Notes: generated by a model from the letters alone, not told the origin. DNA of 64,000 nucleotides from Phyto melanocephala (GCA_941918925.1 OW799234.1:133156895-133220894); one strand, 5' to 3'; counted from the stretch's first letter, positions 49,042 to 62,299 are shown. Program-made: numbers and translations.

Positions 49042-50320
49042 ATATGTAAATGTAAATATTAATTATAATTATCAATCTATAAATCAAAGTTATTCACTTC
49101 AACACCAGAAACGGATTTTACTTAATACTGCCCTGTCATCCATTTAAATCGAACATCAACCGAAAATACTTTGAACGGGATTTATAAATATTGAAGCAGT
49201 TTGCATAACGTATAGTTAGTTAGTTAATTCCAATATGTAATTTGCAATAAGTTTGTATTTTTATTATAATTATTTCTGTTATTTTATGCATAACTAATTA
49301 CAATAATAAATTAATAATTAAACATTTGTTATAATCGTTTTTTTTTGTTCACTAAACAAGACAGTAATAAAATAGTAGTAGTAAAAAAATTTAAAGATTA
49401 TGACTTTAAAATGGATTTAAAATGCATTTGAAAATATTATTAGTTTGAAATAAATCTATATTTATGTATATAAAGAGATCCTTAACCTATACACAATTCA
49501 ATTGATTAGACCCACACGATTTTTAATATTTAGTAGGCCATATTTTTCAGCAGGATAAAGAATTTCATGAACATATTAAAAAAATATATAAAAAGTCAGA
49601 AGCAACGGTTTATTCAGCTCAATTAAAAAAATAATAAAAATGTTATTTTTTTCATTCCGCAATTTGAAAAATTTTGGCAATTATTTAAAGGTAATTTTTA
49701 CATTAAATGGCTAAAAATAAAATTTTAAGTGAAGCGCTGAGATTCAAAAACGATATCTATTTCTCCTTAAATTATTCCTGTCTTGCAATTGCAACTAAAA
49801 TTGAATGGAACTACAAAGTAATGCTCAAAGCAATGTTTTGAAAAACTTTAACTCAAACGGGGAAAAAAATCGTAGAATTTCGTCTAATTCAATCATCTTA
49901 GTATCAAAATTCAATTCTGGAGCTAGCGTAAAAGAAATTTTTTCATCAGTGCGAAAAGCGGTCGTCAACTGTGAACGCTTATGTCTTTTTCTTTTCTGAA
50001 AAAGAATTCCCTACGAGGTTTTTGTTGAGTATAAATTTAGACATTTTCAAATTGAGTAAATATTCTCCAGTATCTCTAAATATCTAACTAAATATATTAA
50101 CTAATATTTTAGTAATTTTTTCATAAATGCACTACAATGTATTTACCCCAATAAAATTGCAAAAGACCTGTATGTTGATCACCAGAACATATATAAGCTA
50201 CCCAGCATAAACTCTCATTACAAAATAATGTGTTGAATGTACCAAAAAAACTGTTTACTTTACTACTTACAATTTGGCATCTAAACCCATTATTTTAACA
50301 CGGCGATGTCATTGGAGGCA
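49042..50320. other. no gene recognised
   Basis: AT-rich. The ORF at 49805-49999 (64 codons, S/N-rich) has no recognisable domain. Confidence 0.45.
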
Positions 50321-50324
50321 AGTA

Positions 50325-50450
50325 CCACGCTCGCTTACAAATAGGGACTAAATAAGTACTTAGCACCCTTACTTAACAAATAGGGACTCGTATAAGTACT
50401 TATTACGTTCGCTTATAAATAGGGATTTAAATAAGCACTTACTTTAATAG
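50325..50450. repeat. three-copy ~55-bp tandem repeat
   Basis: Three successive variants of 'cttacaaatagggact' followed by 'aaataagtacttagcac' start at about 50332, 50373 and 50411, separated by 40-50 bp, and a half copy follows. Confidence 0.7.
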
Positions 50451-51450
50451 CAATAAATAAGTACTTGATTTTAATAACCTAACCTAGAGGCAGAATTATT
50501 TCGTACGTTATTTGCTGTTATGAATCAGCTGTTTTGTTTCTGTTCAATTGAAAATATGTATGTGTGGCTTGTTGTTACTTTTTCGTTCTGTTCTGTTGCG
50601 GACAAATCTGTAGAAAATAGAATTCAACGTTAAGTGACGGACATTGAAAGAGAAACAGCTGTTATTAACGTGCCTTTATTTTAAAGGTGGCTACAACAGA
50701 GAAACTCTCCTTGCTTATATATGAAATCTGACACTACAATTTTCTTTTTTTAGTATGGACTTTGACGAGAAAAATATACAAACAATATAATGAGCTTGTT
50801 CTTGTAAGGTTATCTTATAAAGTAAAGCAGATAAGTTTTTACAGAAGAAGTAACCACAAAAATAAAACAGCAGAATGGCACATCACAGAACGACAACAGA
50901 AAGTAAATACTAATGAGGCCTCAAATAAACCATTAATATTATCGACTTACAAAAGTCTTTCGGTTCTTTTAAGGACGAAAATTCGGTTAGATTATTCTGC
51001 GATACGTTAGTTTGAAATTTAAAAATCAGTGTAAATCTATAAGTCATCACTTTGTTCATTAAGTGCTTAGCCGTTGTTGTCAAAATCTGTACTACTTATA
51101 CCCTAAGCGTATTTAACTAAATGAGAATTATAAAAAGTTATATAGTTGAATATCTTTTAGCAAATTTCGCCATAAGAAATTGTATTGTATCCGTGGTAGT
51201 CTTTATTCGTCAGCTGATTACTTTTTCCTTTACTTGTTTTAAATTTCTGCTGTCAAAGTTCTTAATTTAAAAAAAAGTTTCTCTTTTTTCTCTCACTTAT
51301 ATTAAATGTCAAAAATAATAATTCTCTTCAAACTGCGGTTACCTGATGAATAAATATGCCTAGGTTTTTACCTTAAATATTTAGGTCTAATCAAAAAAAC
51401 ATAAAAAATGTTTTTTATATTCACAAAATTGTACTAAATATACTATTGCC
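50451..51450. other. no gene recognised
   Basis: The ORF at 50762-51010 follows a TTTTTTTAG tract, but it is K/N/S-rich without a recognisable motif, and I see no donor that would join it to the gene at 52762. Confidence 0.4.
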
Positions 51451-51451
51451 C

Positions 51452-51829
51452 AAGGCGAATTCATACAGGTGAAATTATCAGCCCAGCTGATTGTGAAACA
51501 TTTTGTCAAAATTAGTTGAATTCGCTTTGATTTCATTTATTAATGCAGGGATAGGAAATGTGATTTTGGTTTCGGTATTAAACAATTAACCTGAATGTAC
51601 TTTTTTGACAATAAATGTGCTTAATTTATGTATATTTTTTGCTTTTGCGTCATTAATAATGTGTTAAAAAAATTTATATTCGGTTTTTAATCAAATTTTA
51701 TTATATTTAATATGTAAAAACAACTTTTCCATCCCTGATATACGAATTGGCCTTGACATAAAACATCCCATGAAAAGTTGCTTTGTTGTATCTATTCGCC
51801 GTTGCATATACCTTATGGATATGCCTTGC
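51452..51829 (+). repeat. ~378-bp interspersed repeat, inverted partner of 43304-43677
   Basis: Starts AAGGCGAATTCATACAGG and ends ATGCCTTG. Similarity to the inverted copy covers the whole length; scattered substitutions show both are old. Confidence 0.75.
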
Positions 51830-51924
51830 TATTGCCTTTGATATTTAAATATTTTTTTTAATAAGTTTACTCTATCCTCTGATAGTAACATTTCAAATAT
51901 CGAAAATCGAGTTAAACAATTTGC

Positions 51925-51925
<1 letters not shown>

Positions 51926-51955
<30 letters not shown>

Positions 51956-51986
51956 TGTATGTATGTATGTATGTATGTATGTATGT
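51926..51986. repeat. (TATG)n microsatellite
   Basis: About 14 uninterrupted tetranucleotide units. Confidence 0.95.
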
Positions 51987-52481
51987 GTATGTGCATAAAA
52001 TATTACAGCTTTAAATCAAAACTTTTTACCATAGGTTCGTTTCGATCCAAAAGATGGTGGCATTGGGGTCAATTATGACAAAAAAGCATTTTTATATAAG
52101 ATTAACAGCGCAGTTTTTTCATAAGAAATTTTTGTTTTGCTTTAAATTCTGTTAATAATATTGTTAAAAAGAATAAGTTTTTATCAATTAAATAAAATTA
52201 TGAATTTTCTTGTCGATATTCGCAAAAACTTTTGCGATTGCAAATCATTTTTATTCTGGCTAAAGTTCATTTTTTTTATTATATTATTAAACATCTCTAA
52301 TTCTAATTTCATTAAGTTGTAACATAAATACTTAGTAGTTTAGAAATTACATATAAGTATACAGATAAAGAGTGCTGATAATGAAATCGTAGCTGGTTTC
52401 GAAAATGCATTTCACTCAGCTAATATCGGAATAGTTTTTTAATACTCTCGAATGATTACAATTAAATTCGATAAGATTCGA

Positions 52482-52667
52482 CAGATGTTGTAGAGAAATT
52501 TGCAAATAAGCCTTCAATAAACCTAAAATATTTTTTATGAATACGGCCCTAAATGTAAAAGAATAATAAAGGCTTACTTGACGAATTTCTCTACATCAAA
52601 TGTCAAATAATAATAATAATGTCAAATGTCAAACCTAAAATACTTTTTTTTTATAAATAAGGCGGTA
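52482..52667. repeat. broken relative(s) of the 117-bp hairpin MITE
   Basis: 'gtagagaaatttgcaaataag' through 'tgaatacggccct' (52482-52550) matches one half of the 5967-6083 element. 'aaaggcttacttgacgaatt' through 'cctaaaatact' (52567-52650) matches the other half, with a small (AAT)n expansion. It lies about 100 bp upstream of the first recognised phospholipase exon. Confidence 0.7.
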
Positions 52668-52761
52668 AAAAATCAACCTTTAAATTATAAAGTAAATAAA
52701 ACAAAATAATAATAAAAAATATTTCCTGCATACTATTGTGGTTGCGAATTTTTTTTTTTAG

Positions 52762-55700
52762 AACCAAAATCATTGGTAACCGTTGGATCTTCTTCATTAG
52801 ATACTGAAAACTTAGATGAAATCAATTTAAACACTTCTGCAGAAGATAATCAATCGATTGAAACAAGCGACCTAAATGATAATCCTTTGTTGGAACCATT
52901 GAATCAGGGCGCTAATAGTGATTCTATTTTAAGTCAAGCGGCTTCTTCATTTTCAGCATTGCCTTCCGTGGCTTCGAATGTTTTTTCAACATTTTCGAAA
53001 CGTATTACAGCGATTTCAAGTAGAGAAACTACTCCAACTTACGATCAACATCAAGAGGATTCGAATGTTAACGCGTCGGTGCCGCAAATAGATATACAGC
53101 CAACGTATACGCAACAACAGCAGAAAGATCCCCAACAGGGAGGATTAGCTCAAGCTGCACCACCGTTTTATGCTCCACCCCAAGGTGGCAGTTATTTTTC
53201 AAGGTAAGTCTTTAAACGTGTTATTTGAAGCCGATCGTAATAATAACAAAGATTTCAAAAAAAGATGCCACCTATTTTAAACTTGTTTTAAGTTCTTAGA
53301 ATAAATGCTAAAACCAAAGTATTAATATTAAATATAATTGTTTCATTTAACTACTGCTCATACAAAAACTTTTTAAACACTTCCTTTCAGTACAACCGAG
53401 ACATACAGCCAACAAAACATACCTGAGGCCGAACCTCCAAAGTTTTATTCACCCACTGACTTACCTTCAATTCCATCAACTGTTGCGTCTCATTCTGCTA
53501 ATGTAGGTGGACATAATAATTTTCGCTTTTCGTCTAAAAAGAAATTGTATGCCCCCATACCCGGACTTTCAGATCATAATCAAAAACCAGCTGTTACTTT
53601 AGATCCAACGGCAGTACATGCTCCAGTTTTCTTTGACGCAGGTTACACTACATCAAATAGTAGTTATCAACAACCGCAATTTGGGGCACAATACTCCACA
53701 TTCGAAGAGCAAAAACCTGAAGATCAGAAAGTTAGTAGTGGTTTATTTTCAAAGATAAGTAATCTTGCACCAACTGGAGTATTGCAAAATATCACGGGAC
53801 TTGTGCAATCTGCTGCAGGATCTTTAACACAAACTATTAAATCAGATTCGTACCAACAAGCCCACTCTCAAACATTAGATCAACAAAATAATTATTTTGC
53901 AGGACCACCACCTCCACCCACAAATTATTTTGTACCACCTTCCTTAAGTGGGCAACAAACGAATTACGAAAGCACTTCAGCAACAATAGCAAATACCCAA
54001 TTATCTTCAATAGCTAGTGGTCAACAATTGGAACATTCGTCTTCTCAACCAACCAATATTTTTAGTCCATCATCAACTACAGCAACACTTCAACCAGTAT
54101 CGGTTTTCTCAATAAATAAACCGTCTGAATCTATAGAAACATTACAAACACAAATTCCTTTATTTAATCCATCTAACTTGCCTCCGCATATAAATCCAAA
54201 CGTTCAACCATCACGTCCTAGTAGGCCGCCTTCTAGACACTCATCACATCCAACCAGTTCATATTTGCCATCCAACTCAAATGAACAATCAGTTACAACT
54301 TTTTTCAATCCAACACAATCTAATTCTACAGAGTCAACATTAAACACTGCTGCTCAAGTTAACTTCTTTGATCCTTCGAAATATTTACCACCAACTAGTC
54401 AGACAAGTGCAACAAGTCATCCTTTGCCAACACTAACCACAGAACATAAGATTCCACCTCCAACAGGAGGTCATACCTCTTATCGTTTACAAAAAGGAAC
54501 CAAACTTTATAAAAACCCTTTAACTCCGCAAGAAACTGCTCCCATAAATACAACACCAATTCAAATTCAAGCTATAAATCAATCTTTAAGTACATATCCT
54601 ACCCAAGAACATTTTACAACACCTGAAAGTGTTTCCTTATTTGCGCAGTCCAATCCAAACCATTCAATACAAAGTGTACCGTTTTTTATAGCTAATCCTG
54701 TTGAAGGCTTTGTATCTGATTCATCGGTTCAGAGCGTTCCTTTATTTGCCCCTGTTAAAGAATTGAAATTAGACGAAACTACACAAAGTGTTGAATTGCT
54801 TGTGCCAACTAAGAACCCAATACAAATCACAGAAATAAAAGAAATAAAATCTGAACAACAACACTTATTTGCACCTCCAGCGAAAAAAGTCAAGTCTAAC
54901 GTACTGGAAGAGAATGATCTTCAAACTAGCGAGGCAGAAGGTAGTTTAACTGACAAAGCCACACAACCATTAGCTTCATCAGAAAGCCAATTTTTAACTG
55001 AGACCTCTATACCAGATACAGACCTTAAATTCGTTGAAAATAAAGAAACACAAAAAATTGTTGTTGTTACACAAGAAGAATCCATCGAAGATCCTTTGGA
55101 AATTACTTTACAAAAACTCTCTTTAACAAGTGAAGCAATTACTGAAGAAAAACCTTTAAAATTGCCTCCCATCGACTTTTTAACAAACTTTAAATGTTCT
55201 AACATAGTAGCTGCAAAACCGGTTGATACCCAACCATCATTAGCTAATTTCTTTACACCTTTGCCATCAAGTGGCTCGGGTGATTTAAACTTCTTTGCCA
55301 CATTACCCCCTCAAGCACCCAGTTTGGATGATTCTTGCAGTGGAGTAAATTTCTTCTCTGGAACTGCACAAGATATCGAAATTGATGAACCAAATCTCGG
55401 TGGCACGACTAACCTTTTTACAACCGACTTTAAACCAGAATTAATACCTTTACAGCCAGACACTTCTATACAACCACCAATTACAGCCTTTTTTCCCCAA
55501 TTTTCACCAAAGTTGGGACCAGTACCAAGTATTTTAGACGACAAAGCTGATGTCACTAAACATTTAAGCGAAACATTTCTACAGGAAAATATTCCTCCAC
55601 CACCTATTGGTTTTGAGAGTTTTATACAATCTGACCTTACAGCTTCTATAATACCAGATAGTACAACTGTGCAACAGGAAAAATCAACTGTTCAACACGA

Positions 55701-58700
55701 AACAAAAAGTCAAACCCAACAACCGGAGATTGTCAATAGATTTTCAAATTATTTTGAAAAAACAAATCAGCAATCCGAAATCGCTAAGGATCCAGCACAT
55801 TTTTTTGATTCAATCACTGGGAAACAACTAACACACTCACAAAAAGAACAGCAAGTTGAAATAACTGCTCCCAGTGTAGCTACAAACGAAGAGCAGCGCA
55901 TACAATATTTTTTTAACAATCCTCCACCAAAAGATGCAAGTGCCGTTGGTGATCTTAATTACGACTTGGTTCACAGCGGCTTAGGCGTAAAAAATATACA
56001 ACAACGTTCTCTAACCCCCGTCTCGAACCTGGTAGAGCCTCCCTCCTCCGCCTGTTCAGAATTTTCGGAAATAAGCAACTCTACTGCAGATCCAAAATCA
56101 ATAGCAGCCAATCTCTCTATTACAGATACTACTGAAAAATCAATTAAAAAAGAAGAAATAAAAAGACTTGACAACAGAGTACTTTTAGAACAGAATACAT
56201 CAGTACCAGACGGTAATACCAAATATTACGATAATTTACCAGAGGAAATTCTAAACGAATTAATAATGGCAAATATTTTGTCCGCTGATAAATCGGCCAC
56301 AACACCTGTAGCCGGTGTGGTAAGTTAGAGCTTTAATTAAATAACTTTGCTAACGATGATATTAATCGGTTTATTTCATTGATTCAGTCTTATAAGTCGG
56401 CTGTTAAACACTGGTTTTTTAAGCGCACCATAGGCGACAAAGAAATATGGGTTCCTTTTAGTCACTACGATTCAGCACTTTTGGAAACAAGTCTTTTAAT
56501 GGAAGGAGGTAAGTGAAGAGACCTAAGACATTGATGATGTAACTAGAAATTAAATTTTTAAATTTGTTGCGTTTAATTTTGTTTTTTTCTCTGTAAGAGG
56601 AAACACCGAATATAGTAGCTGTTGAGGGTGGTCGTTATGATGTCAATATTAGTGAGCGTAAAAAAATGAGTGTGTATTGGGAGAGCAAACCGATTGAAGT
56701 GCGTCGTTGTTCTTGGTTCTATAAGGCTGTCGATTCAAAATATGTACCCTATGAAGAACAGACGGCCGATTTATTAGAAAATGCTTATAAACAGGCTGCT
56801 GAAAGTGGTGTTTGGCATAAAACTATTTATTTGGATATGGGAGAACAAGTAATCTTCCATGGCCCTACAGTTATAGTACACTTTCAAAAGCAGCAAAATG
56901 CTGATGCTTGGGGTGGCACTACAGTAAGTTTTAATTATTTTGTTCATTAGTTTTTTGCACATTCCTAAAGATTTGTAAATATATATAAAAACGCACATAA
57001 ATATAGCAAACAGCTACCAGACCTCGGGTTGTTAAAAGAGACTTGGATGATTTTAATATTGAACAGGGTGAATCGCAAAAAGTTGATCATTTGCTATTTA
57101 TGGTACATGGCATTGGTGCAGCTTGTGACTTAAAACTAAGATCAGTAGAGGAAGTTGGTAAGTGTAAATTTATTTAACTCATTATGTGCAAACATATGTT
57201 CATGCTTATTTTCTTAAACAGTTGAAGATTTTCGTACAATTGCTCGTCAATTGGTTCAGAGTCACTACAAAAACTCGACAGACTTGGGTTTGGTAGGACG
57301 CGTTGAAGTTCTGCCCATATCTTGGCACAGTCATTTACATTCTGTTGAAATGGGTATAGATGAAAAATTACGTATGATAACATTGGAGTCCATACCGAAA
57401 TTGAGAAATTTCACCAACGACACTCTATTAGATATACTTTTTTACACTAGTCCCACATTTTGTCAGAAAATTATGAATACAATTGTTCAATCGATGAACA
57501 CTTTGTACTTGAAATATCGCGAAAGACATCCAGAGTTCAATGGAGGCGTTTCATTGGCTGGACACAGTTTGGGGTCTCTTATACTCTTTGATTTACTTTG
57601 CCATCAAAATCCCATTAAGGAAAGCGAAGAAAAGAATATCGAAAATCCAGATCAATTTTTAGCACCACACTCATCTAATACACAAATGGACTCGAATCAA
57701 CTAGAAGATAAACAAATAAGTTACACTATGGGACCGGCTGGAACTGGACAACCATTCATAAGTTACGCTCAATTAATATTTCAGCCTAAAAAATTCTTTG
57801 CTTTAGGTTCTCCTATAGGTAAAATAAACATGTGTAAAATGTACAAGATTTCACCGTTTAACTTGATATTTTCTTTAAGGAATGTTTGTTACAATTAGAG
57901 GCATTGATAAGTTGGGTTTGGATTTTCGTCTACCCACTTGTCCTGGCTTTTATAACATATTTCATCCTTATGATCCTGTTGCCTATCGTATCGAAGCTTT
58001 GGTTAATACCGACTTAAGTGGTATACGTCCTGTTTTGATTCCTCATCATAAAGGTCGGAAACGTATGCATTTGGAATTGAAAGAAACCATGACGCGTGTT
58101 AGTATGGACTTAAAAAATCGTTTCTTGGACAAATTTAAAACAACTTTGAATAGCGTTAACATATTTGGTTCGACGAGCAAATCAACGAAGGAAGCAGAGG
58201 AATTGATGGAACAAGAAGTTGATAAGGTAAGATCTCGAGAAATCATTTAATTGTAAAAGAAAATAAATGTATATTAACAATTGGCAGGTTATACAAATGC
58301 AAATGCAATTAGAGCAACAAAATCACAATCAAAATTCTAATGACAAATTGCCATCCGAAAATGATTCACAAAATGGAGCTACGGCTACACCCAGACAAAG
58401 AACAGATTCAGTGTCTACCGCTATGTCAGACGATATAGTTGAACTTGAGTTCCCTTTAGGCAAACTGAATGACTCTAAACGTATTGATTATGTATTACAA
58501 GAAGCTCCATTGGAATTCATTAACGAGTATATATTTGCCTTGAGCAGTCATGTGTGTTATTGGTAAGTAAAGTGTTCGTCAACATTTTCAATTGCCATAA
58601 TTATATGATTTAATATTATTTTATATTTTTTAAAGGGATTCTGAGGATACCATACTGTTTGTAATGAAAGAAATATATTCCGGCCTTGGTATTAGTCCTG

Positions 58701-58774
58701 ACAGTCAAGTACCTCAGCAAACTATGACTATTGAACGTCCAAGTTCACGTAATAGCTTAATATCTTCTTCATAG
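52762..58774 (+). CDS. PAPLA1: phosphatidic-acid-preferring phospholipase A1, SEC23IP/DDHD family (5' partial)
   Basis: Nine exons: 52762-53203, 53391-56319, 56388-56508, 56598-56923, 57007-57157, 57222-57818, 57880-58226, 58288-58562, 58636-58774. Introns are 61-187 nt with GT..AG ends and consistent phases, giving 1774 codons plus stop. Exon 1 here opens after an acceptor (TTTTTTTTTAG) without an ATG, so the start codon lies in an upstream exon I could not find. Residues ~1-1120 are disordered, Q/P/S/T-rich, with about 20 'x-F-F/Y-F-x-P' type motifs and PPPPP runs. A WWE domain lies at ~1188-1265 (YWESKP...WFYKAVD...HFQ). The lipase nucleophile is Ser ~1438 in GHSLG. The C-terminal DDHD domain shows its four residues: Asp in HPYDPV, Asp in RIDYVLQ, His in SSHVCYW, Asp in WDSEDT. 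Family knowledge: intracellular PLA1 that hydrolyses phosphatidic acid; the SEC23IP/p125A branch binds COPII at ER exit sites. The Drosophila gene PAPLA1 is the single fly member with this architecture. No SAM domain is seen. Confidence 0.93.
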
Positions 58775-59207
58775 TTAAATTGCTTATAATAAGTTAATAC
58801 AAATTTTTTTATCTTCTATTTTATTACTTTTTCCTTCTGAATGTTTTTATAATCTACAAACAAAATTCAATACTGCTTAAAATTATTAATTGTCAGCTTT
58901 AGCTACCAATTATTTGTTCAACTTTCTTCAACATGATTCATATTTATTGCAAATTTAAAATTTAATTGAAATCTAATTTACAAAATATGCATAATTATTT
59001 CTTGTGACACAAATGAATTAAAAACAAAACTAATTGCAAATGTTGGCGATTATTTAAATATTGATGAAGTTTTATTGAGTGTAATTTTATAAAAAAAAAA
59101 AAATATCTTTTATAAATTTTTATAATTTTATTTAAAATATATAATAGTCCGTAATTTCATATACATATTAATAAAAATTAACATTTATAAAAAAAAGGAA
59201 TGTTTTA
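58775..59207. other. shared 3' flank of two convergent genes
   Basis: 433 bp between the two stop codons. A plus-strand ATTAAA (59017-59022) and a minus-strand AATAAA (59127-59132) are candidate poly(A) signals for the left and right gene. Positions are candidates only. Confidence 0.45.
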
Positions 59208-60635
59208 TTATTCGTTTGTTGTTTTATTAGTTAAATCTGTTGAATTGTGAGCTGACAGTGTGAGATTTCTATTATGTGGAGTTTTAATTGTTGTCGGTTG
59301 TTTAGAATTTGAAATTTTATAAAAACTATTCAACATTAGTTTATCTTTAGCCACTGCATTGATTTCAGATGAAGATAAGCCATTTAATATGTTGCCAATT
59401 ATGCTTACCTAAAAATTAATTAGGAAAGTAGTACAATTGCATAACCGAAAAATATCTTTCACAAACTTCCAATTTCGACCATCTCTTTGGATCTCCAAAT
59501 GCTTTAGGTCTCTTAGCTAAATTTGCTAATGCTTGTAAACGATCCTGGGGACAATTCTTTATCTCTCCAATCCATTTAGCAGCTTCCCTTCAATAAATTC
59601 ATAAACATATGATTATTTGTGAAATATACATAATTATTTTTAATTAATACGAGTTTACGTAAAATTTATTACTTAAAAGCATCGGCGTGTATATTTTTGA
59701 TATCGGTTACATTTAAATAGCATAAAATTTCTCCCATAGCTTTTAGATCATATTCGGAATAGGTGTGCGGGTTTTTTCCCAACCATTCTTCTCGCACCTT
59801 TTGCGCCAGAACCTGCAACTGTTGGGAATCAAATCCATCTTGATATACGGAGGAACGTATTGCACCAAATGCTTCCACTACGTCCACATTTGCCATGCTA
59901 ATATTTCGCAATTCCTCGACTGGTATAAAGGTTAGGGAATAACCCATATATTTGTACGACTCCGCTGGTATATTATTTAAGGAATCAAAAGCCTGCAAAA
60001 AATTATCTTAAATTTTTCTAGCAAATTGCAAAAAAAAAAATCCATAACAAATTAACTAAAAATTTTATTTTTTTTTTTTAAGATCTGAAATCGGTAATGA
60101 CTGCTAAGTTTTAGTTAAATTTAAAACTAAGAAAAACTATCCTTGACCAAAAATTTACTTTATGAGTGAAACTCTTTAAAAAAAAAACTAAAATTATCAA
60201 TAACTCGCTTGAAAAACTATCATTATATTGTTTTTGTATCTGTAAAAAATGTTAGACTTTTCTTTATGTTCCCTCAAAAATAGCTTGTACAATATATAAC
60301 ACTGTGTTAGAGCTTTTTTTGACAATAAAAATGGGATATGACCATTAATCTGCAGACCAAATGTATTGATCTAATCTTTTGTCCTTTATACAATTTTATA
60401 ATAAGCCTCACTAAAGAAGCAGAATTTTTCTTACAACTTTCATTAAACGCCATATATTCTCTCCAATATCTTTTGATATGTATTCTCCATTTACTGTTGT
60501 AAGACACTGCTTTAAATAGGACCAGTTGATTTTTTTCACGTGGTTATCTTTTAAAATTTCATGACAATATTCAGTTGCATAAACAATATCCAGCAAGAAT
60601 ATATTGCACGCTATTAAACCAAGGATATGTTTCAT
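59208..60635 (-). CDS. small secreted protein, mesothelin/otoancorin/stereocilin-like
   Basis: Four exons in order of transcription: 60635-60435, 59992-59673, 59587-59467, 59408-59208. All junctions are GT..AG and frames agree (843 nt, 280 residues). The chosen ATG gives a signal peptide, MKHILGLIACNIFLLDIVYA, cleaved probably before TEYCHEIL; an upstream in-frame Met would bury it. The mature part has helical repeats with the pattern LGxxxCxLxxxDIxxIxxxAFxxA: GEILCYLNVTDIKNIHADAF, then KEAAKWIGEIKNCPQDRLQA. This pattern recalls the superhelical repeats of mesothelin, otoancorin and stereocilin, which are extracellular matrix or surface proteins. The tail is S/T/N-rich with several N-glycosylation sequons (NLT, NST, NKT) and has no hydrophobic GPI-type end. 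Function in flies is unknown to me. The 442-nt first intron could hide another exon. Confidence 0.75.
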
Positions 60636-61390
60636 CGTCGAAATTATACTAATCAATATGTACGCTATTATTAACTTACAGTACTCGTAAACATATACAT
60701 ACATACATAGATAGTAAAACTTCCATAAACTGACATATGTTTGTTTTAAGGACATGTCATTGATATATACATACATATGTAGTACGCGTACGTGTGTATG
60801 TGCATATATAATAACATTTGCAGAATTTAAAAAAAAAAATAATTGCATTTCAAAAATGTTCAGCCATTTGAAATGTTTGCACCAATAAAGGTGCACTACT
60901 AGTATTTTGTTTTAAAATTTCATAATATCGTTAAAAATACAGAACAGGGGGGCAGAAGCAAAGCCATTGAATGTGTTTTTCTAGGTTATTACCAATCTGT
61001 GTTCCAATTTTAATTTAGTTATGTTTAGCCGTTTTAACATGATTGAGTAGCAAAAAATCCAAACATCTTAAGATACAAACATTTACATACATAATACATA
61101 AAAATGATAATAAATAGGACTAATTTAATAGTACCATTTAAAAATCCCATTTTGTTTGCTCTTTTTGTTATTTTCTGTTAGAAATGAGTTTTTATCTCAT
61201 GGTAAAATGCCAAGTGTGACGATACTTTTATACCAAAATTTTATTAAAATTTCATCCATGTAGTTTTTAAGACAATTGAGTTTAGTGGTATTTTGTGTTT
61301 TAAATCATTGACTATATACACTGAAATACAAAAAAAAAACCTATAGTTTTTTACAACCTTATTATAAGTGTGTATAGATGATTCATCATA
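60636..61390. other. upstream region of the secreted-protein gene
   Basis: AT-rich, with short CATA runs. No core promoter element can be assigned with confidence. Confidence 0.4.
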
Positions 61391-61393
61391 CCA

Positions 61394-61523
61394 GGGACCG
61401 AATTACGGCATTCGATCACGATCGAAATTTTACTAGAACGATCGAGTTCGCTGTGCTTTAGGTATAGAGATTCTAATAAGAATTTTGCAATTTCGATCAC
61501 GATCGAATGCTGTAATTCGGCCC
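61394..61523. mobile_element. second copy of the palindromic MITE seen at 7657
   Basis: Starts GGGACCGAATTACGGCATTC, ends ...TGTAATTCGGCCCC, with the same inner CGATCACGATCGAAATTT arms and the shared centre 'tatagagattctaataagaa'. Confidence 0.75.
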
Positions 61524-61696
61524 CAGATGACGGTATGATGAATAAGCAAATGTATGCTTAAAAATTTGTTGCAAGTGCCAACATATCGTGTAAACGTAAA
61601 TTTTTTTCATTATACGTATAATTAACATCATTTGCTAACACTTTTTTAATAATGCCAACAAATGTATGATGACGATTTCAACATATCGTGTAAACA

Positions 61697-61795
61697 GGGG
61701 CCGAACTACGGCATTCGAACGTGATCGAAATTGTAAAATTCTTATTAGAATCTCTATACCTATATACAGCGAACTCGATAGTTCGAGTAAAATTG
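61697..61795. mobile_element. third, truncated copy of the same MITE, centre inverted
   Basis: Starts GGGGCCGAACTACGGCATTC, then continues with the centre in reverse ('attcttattagaatctctat'), and stops near 'gttcgagtaaaatt' without the second TIR. Confidence 0.65.
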
Positions 61796-62299
61796 TGCTT
61801 AACTAATATCCTATGTATGATGACAGATTTGCTATTTGTTGAAAAGCGTACGTGAGATTTTCAACAAATGGCAAATTTGCTTACATATACTATTGATCAT
61901 AGTTACCAGATAAATAAAGTGCAAACCTATTAAAATCGTTCGTTTACTAAAAAAAAAAGAAATATTTTTTTTTGCTTGCTGCTGGCAGTGACATTCCTTT
62001 TGTAAACGACTGATTCGTCATACCATCTAGACTAAGCTTTATAGTTATGTTTTCTGAAAGTTTAAAACTTGGAGAGTCATAATTCAGATCTGTATGTGCT
62101 GCCTCTGTTTTTTCCCATATTTTTAGAAAAAAAAAAACAAAATTTTTCAACCCTAGGTTAATTTATAGAGACATTTCTTACTATTTATGTATTTAGTACA
62201 AAATGTCTCTAAGGATATTCATAAAAATTTTTATTTTAAAGTTATAGGCAAAAATAGTTTTAAAAAATATAAATTTTTTTTTAAATATTTATGTAAAAT

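Noticed and set aside
50762..51010. Possible first exon of the phospholipase
   Set aside because: No donor site in a compatible phase was found and the peptide has no likeness to the family's N-terminus.
54921..56222. Antisense ORFs of 81-126 codons inside the large phospholipase exon
   Set aside because: Shadows of a long low-complexity S/T/P/Q-rich exon; the sense frame is open for 976 codons and joins correctly to both neighbours.
57174..57383. Minus-strand 69-codon ORF
   Set aside because: Antisense to the conserved lipase exon.
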